Below are positions 63,235-64,000 of a stretch of DNA of 64,000 nt, piece by piece. Within the stretch, counting starts at the first letter, position 1, and every line of letters begins with the position of its first letter. The notes under the pieces were generated by a model. The model was not told the origin of the DNA. It did not search any database and saw nothing but the letters and a program-made list of their open reading frames with translations. The DNA is taken from positions 62,001 through 126,000 of the forward strand of contig JAHBVY010000004.1 of NCBI GenBank assembly GCA_019637265.1. The letters run 5' to 3'. The position numbers and the translations under genes are program-made. This DNA is from Polyangiaceae bacterium (GTDB lineage Bacteria; Myxococcota_A; Polyangia; Polyangiales; Polyangiaceae).

Positions 63235-64000
63235 GCAAATGCACTGACCAAGAGCAGCCAGGCGCCATTTCGGGGCGCGCTCTGAGGGGTGCTGCAGCCA
63301 CAGCCCGAGCCGCCCGCCGGACCCCCATCACCCGCGCCTGGGCCCCCGGCGCCCGCGCCCGCGGTGCCGCCCGCCCCGGCGATACCGCCGGCGCCCGCGC
63401 TGCCACCCGCTCCGCCCGTGCCGCCGCTCCCGGCGCTGTGCGGCACCAGCGCCGCAGCCTCGGCGACCCAGCCCTCTTCGTCCCACACCTGCGCCTTGAT
63501 CCTGAGCGGCGCCTCCCCTTGCTGTACTTCGAGTGGCTCCACGGGACCGAGCTCGCCGTCCCAGGTGCCGTCGTACGCTCGATCCCAACGCACCCTCAGG
63601 TTGGCTGACTGAGTGACGTCATCCGACGCGATGGGGATGACGCGCACCCGCTCCCCTGGCGCCGCGAAGGGTGGCTCCAGCTCGAGCCTCACGGTGGGCG
63701 GCGCGGAGCGCCGGGTGGTGCCGAGCGCCAGCGCCGCGTCGAGCCGCCCGAAGCCGTAACGCTGGTTCGGCACCTCGCCGGTGAGCGCGTCGCTCACCGC
63801 ACCGAGGCGCAGCGCCTCGAGCGCGGCCGCGCCCGATTGACCCGCCTGCACGAGCAGCGCAGCGACGCCCGCGGCGTGCGGCCCAGCGCCGCTGGTGCCA
63901 CCGAACACCATCGACCCCGCGTGCGGCATCACCGCGTAGCCCGGGTAGGTCGGGAAGATGTCGCCCGCGGGCCCCGCGACCCACGGGTTGTCCGGCGTCA
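63177..64000 (-). CDS. Subtilisin-like protease, C-terminal part (gene continues beyond window)
   Basis: The minus-strand frame is open to the window edge, so only the last 274 residues are visible. They begin with TPDNPWVAGPAGDIFPTYPG and contain the catalytic-serine region of an S8 protease (FGGTSGAGPHAAGVAALL), followed by PNQRYGFGRLDAALAL, a short beta domain and a Gly/Ala-rich linker (GAGGIAGAGGTAGAG). The end is a MYXO-CTERM-type tail: Gly-Cys-Gly-Cys, hydrophobic helix (WLLLVSAFAYG), ARRRRAKP and a short extra tail. The serine motif is GTSGAGPHAAG rather than GTSMAxPHVAG. The start and the Asp/His of the triad lie outside. Confidence 0.9.
   Translation of the reverse strand, partial: TPDNPWVAGPAGDIFPTYPGYAVMPHAGSMVFGGTSGAGPHAAGVAALLVQAGQSGAAALEALRLGAVSDALTGEVPNQRYGFGRLDAALALGTTRRSAPPTVRLELEPPFAAPGERVRVIPIASDDVTQSANLRVRWDRAYDGTWDGELGPVEPLEVQQGEAPLRIKAQVWDEEGWVAEAAALVPHSAGSGGTGGAGGSAGAGGIAGAGGTAGAGAGGPGAGDGGPAGGSGCGCSTPQSAPRNGAWLLLVSAFAYGARRRRAKPNSAKAKAP

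Overview
The window is a stretch of a high-GC, gene-dense, chromosome-like genome that most resembles the Myxococcota (order-level placement not attempted). The reasons are three proteins with MYXO-CTERM-type tails (Gly/Ser-Cys-x-Cys, hydrophobic helix, Arg cluster), two transmembrane Ser/Thr kinases in tandem, glycine-rich GGxGG linkers, and many small lipoproteins with no recognisable family. I see no rRNA, no convincing tRNA, no CRISPR array, no phage and no insertion sequence. The accessory content consists of small dispersed repeats between the genes.

Layout. 1-9 kb: a B12/radical-SAM protein fused to DUF2344 (5' end outside the window), an RDD membrane protein overlapping a LEA2-type lipoprotein, recN, a Bax-inhibitor-1 family protein, a CAP-domain lipoprotein and an RRM RNA-binding protein with a structured leader. 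9-21 kb: a DOMON-like protein, an NtrB-type histidine kinase, a DUF2071 protein, a ThrE-type exporter, a polysaccharide deacetylase, an MBOAT acyltransferase, small lipoproteins and a degenerate metallo-beta-lactamase-like protein. 21-27 kb: groES-groEL behind a CIRCE-like operator, then a probable zinc module (His-rich EGF-like lipoprotein, DUF1826, COG0523 GTPase) and an OmpA-family lipoprotein. 28-34 kb: two paralogous receptor Ser/Thr kinases, then a two-gene unit of unknown function that carries the same operator arms as groES. 34-44 kb: a DUF3105 lipoprotein, a tandem MaoC hydratase / pilin-like / acyl-CoA dehydrogenase cluster, a degenerate FHA-sigma54-activator fusion, a gshA-like ligase, a homocysteine-methyltransferase-like protein, an angiotensin-converting-enzyme homologue and a leaderless MerR regulator. 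44-56 kb: a membrane sulfatase and a five-gene MoxR/DUF58/VWA (Bat-type) operon. 56-64 kb: a surface subtilase, a response regulator with a histone-H1-like Lys/Ala/Pro tail, a lysozyme-like surface lipoprotein and the 3' part of a second subtilase.

The most interesting signals lie between the genes. First, an interrupted palindrome TCAG-N5-CTGA occurs perfectly seven times, with several near copies, almost always just past the 3' end of a gene and often where genes converge. Second, identical operator arms TTAGCAGCC-N9-GACTGCTAA stand in front of groESL and of an uncharacterised gene pair, which suggests an unrecognised member of the heat-shock (HrcA-type) regulon. Third, a shared TTGCA-N5-ATTGC element links the three zinc-associated genes. 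Fourth, a MerR gene has a 19-bp-spaced promoter whose start point falls on its own GTG codon. Fifth, several dispersed repeat families (GTAGGG palindromes, T-run/G5 elements, and a GCGGTGCCGTCCAACC family that also forms a 98-bp inverted-repeat unit) sit in the intergenic spaces.
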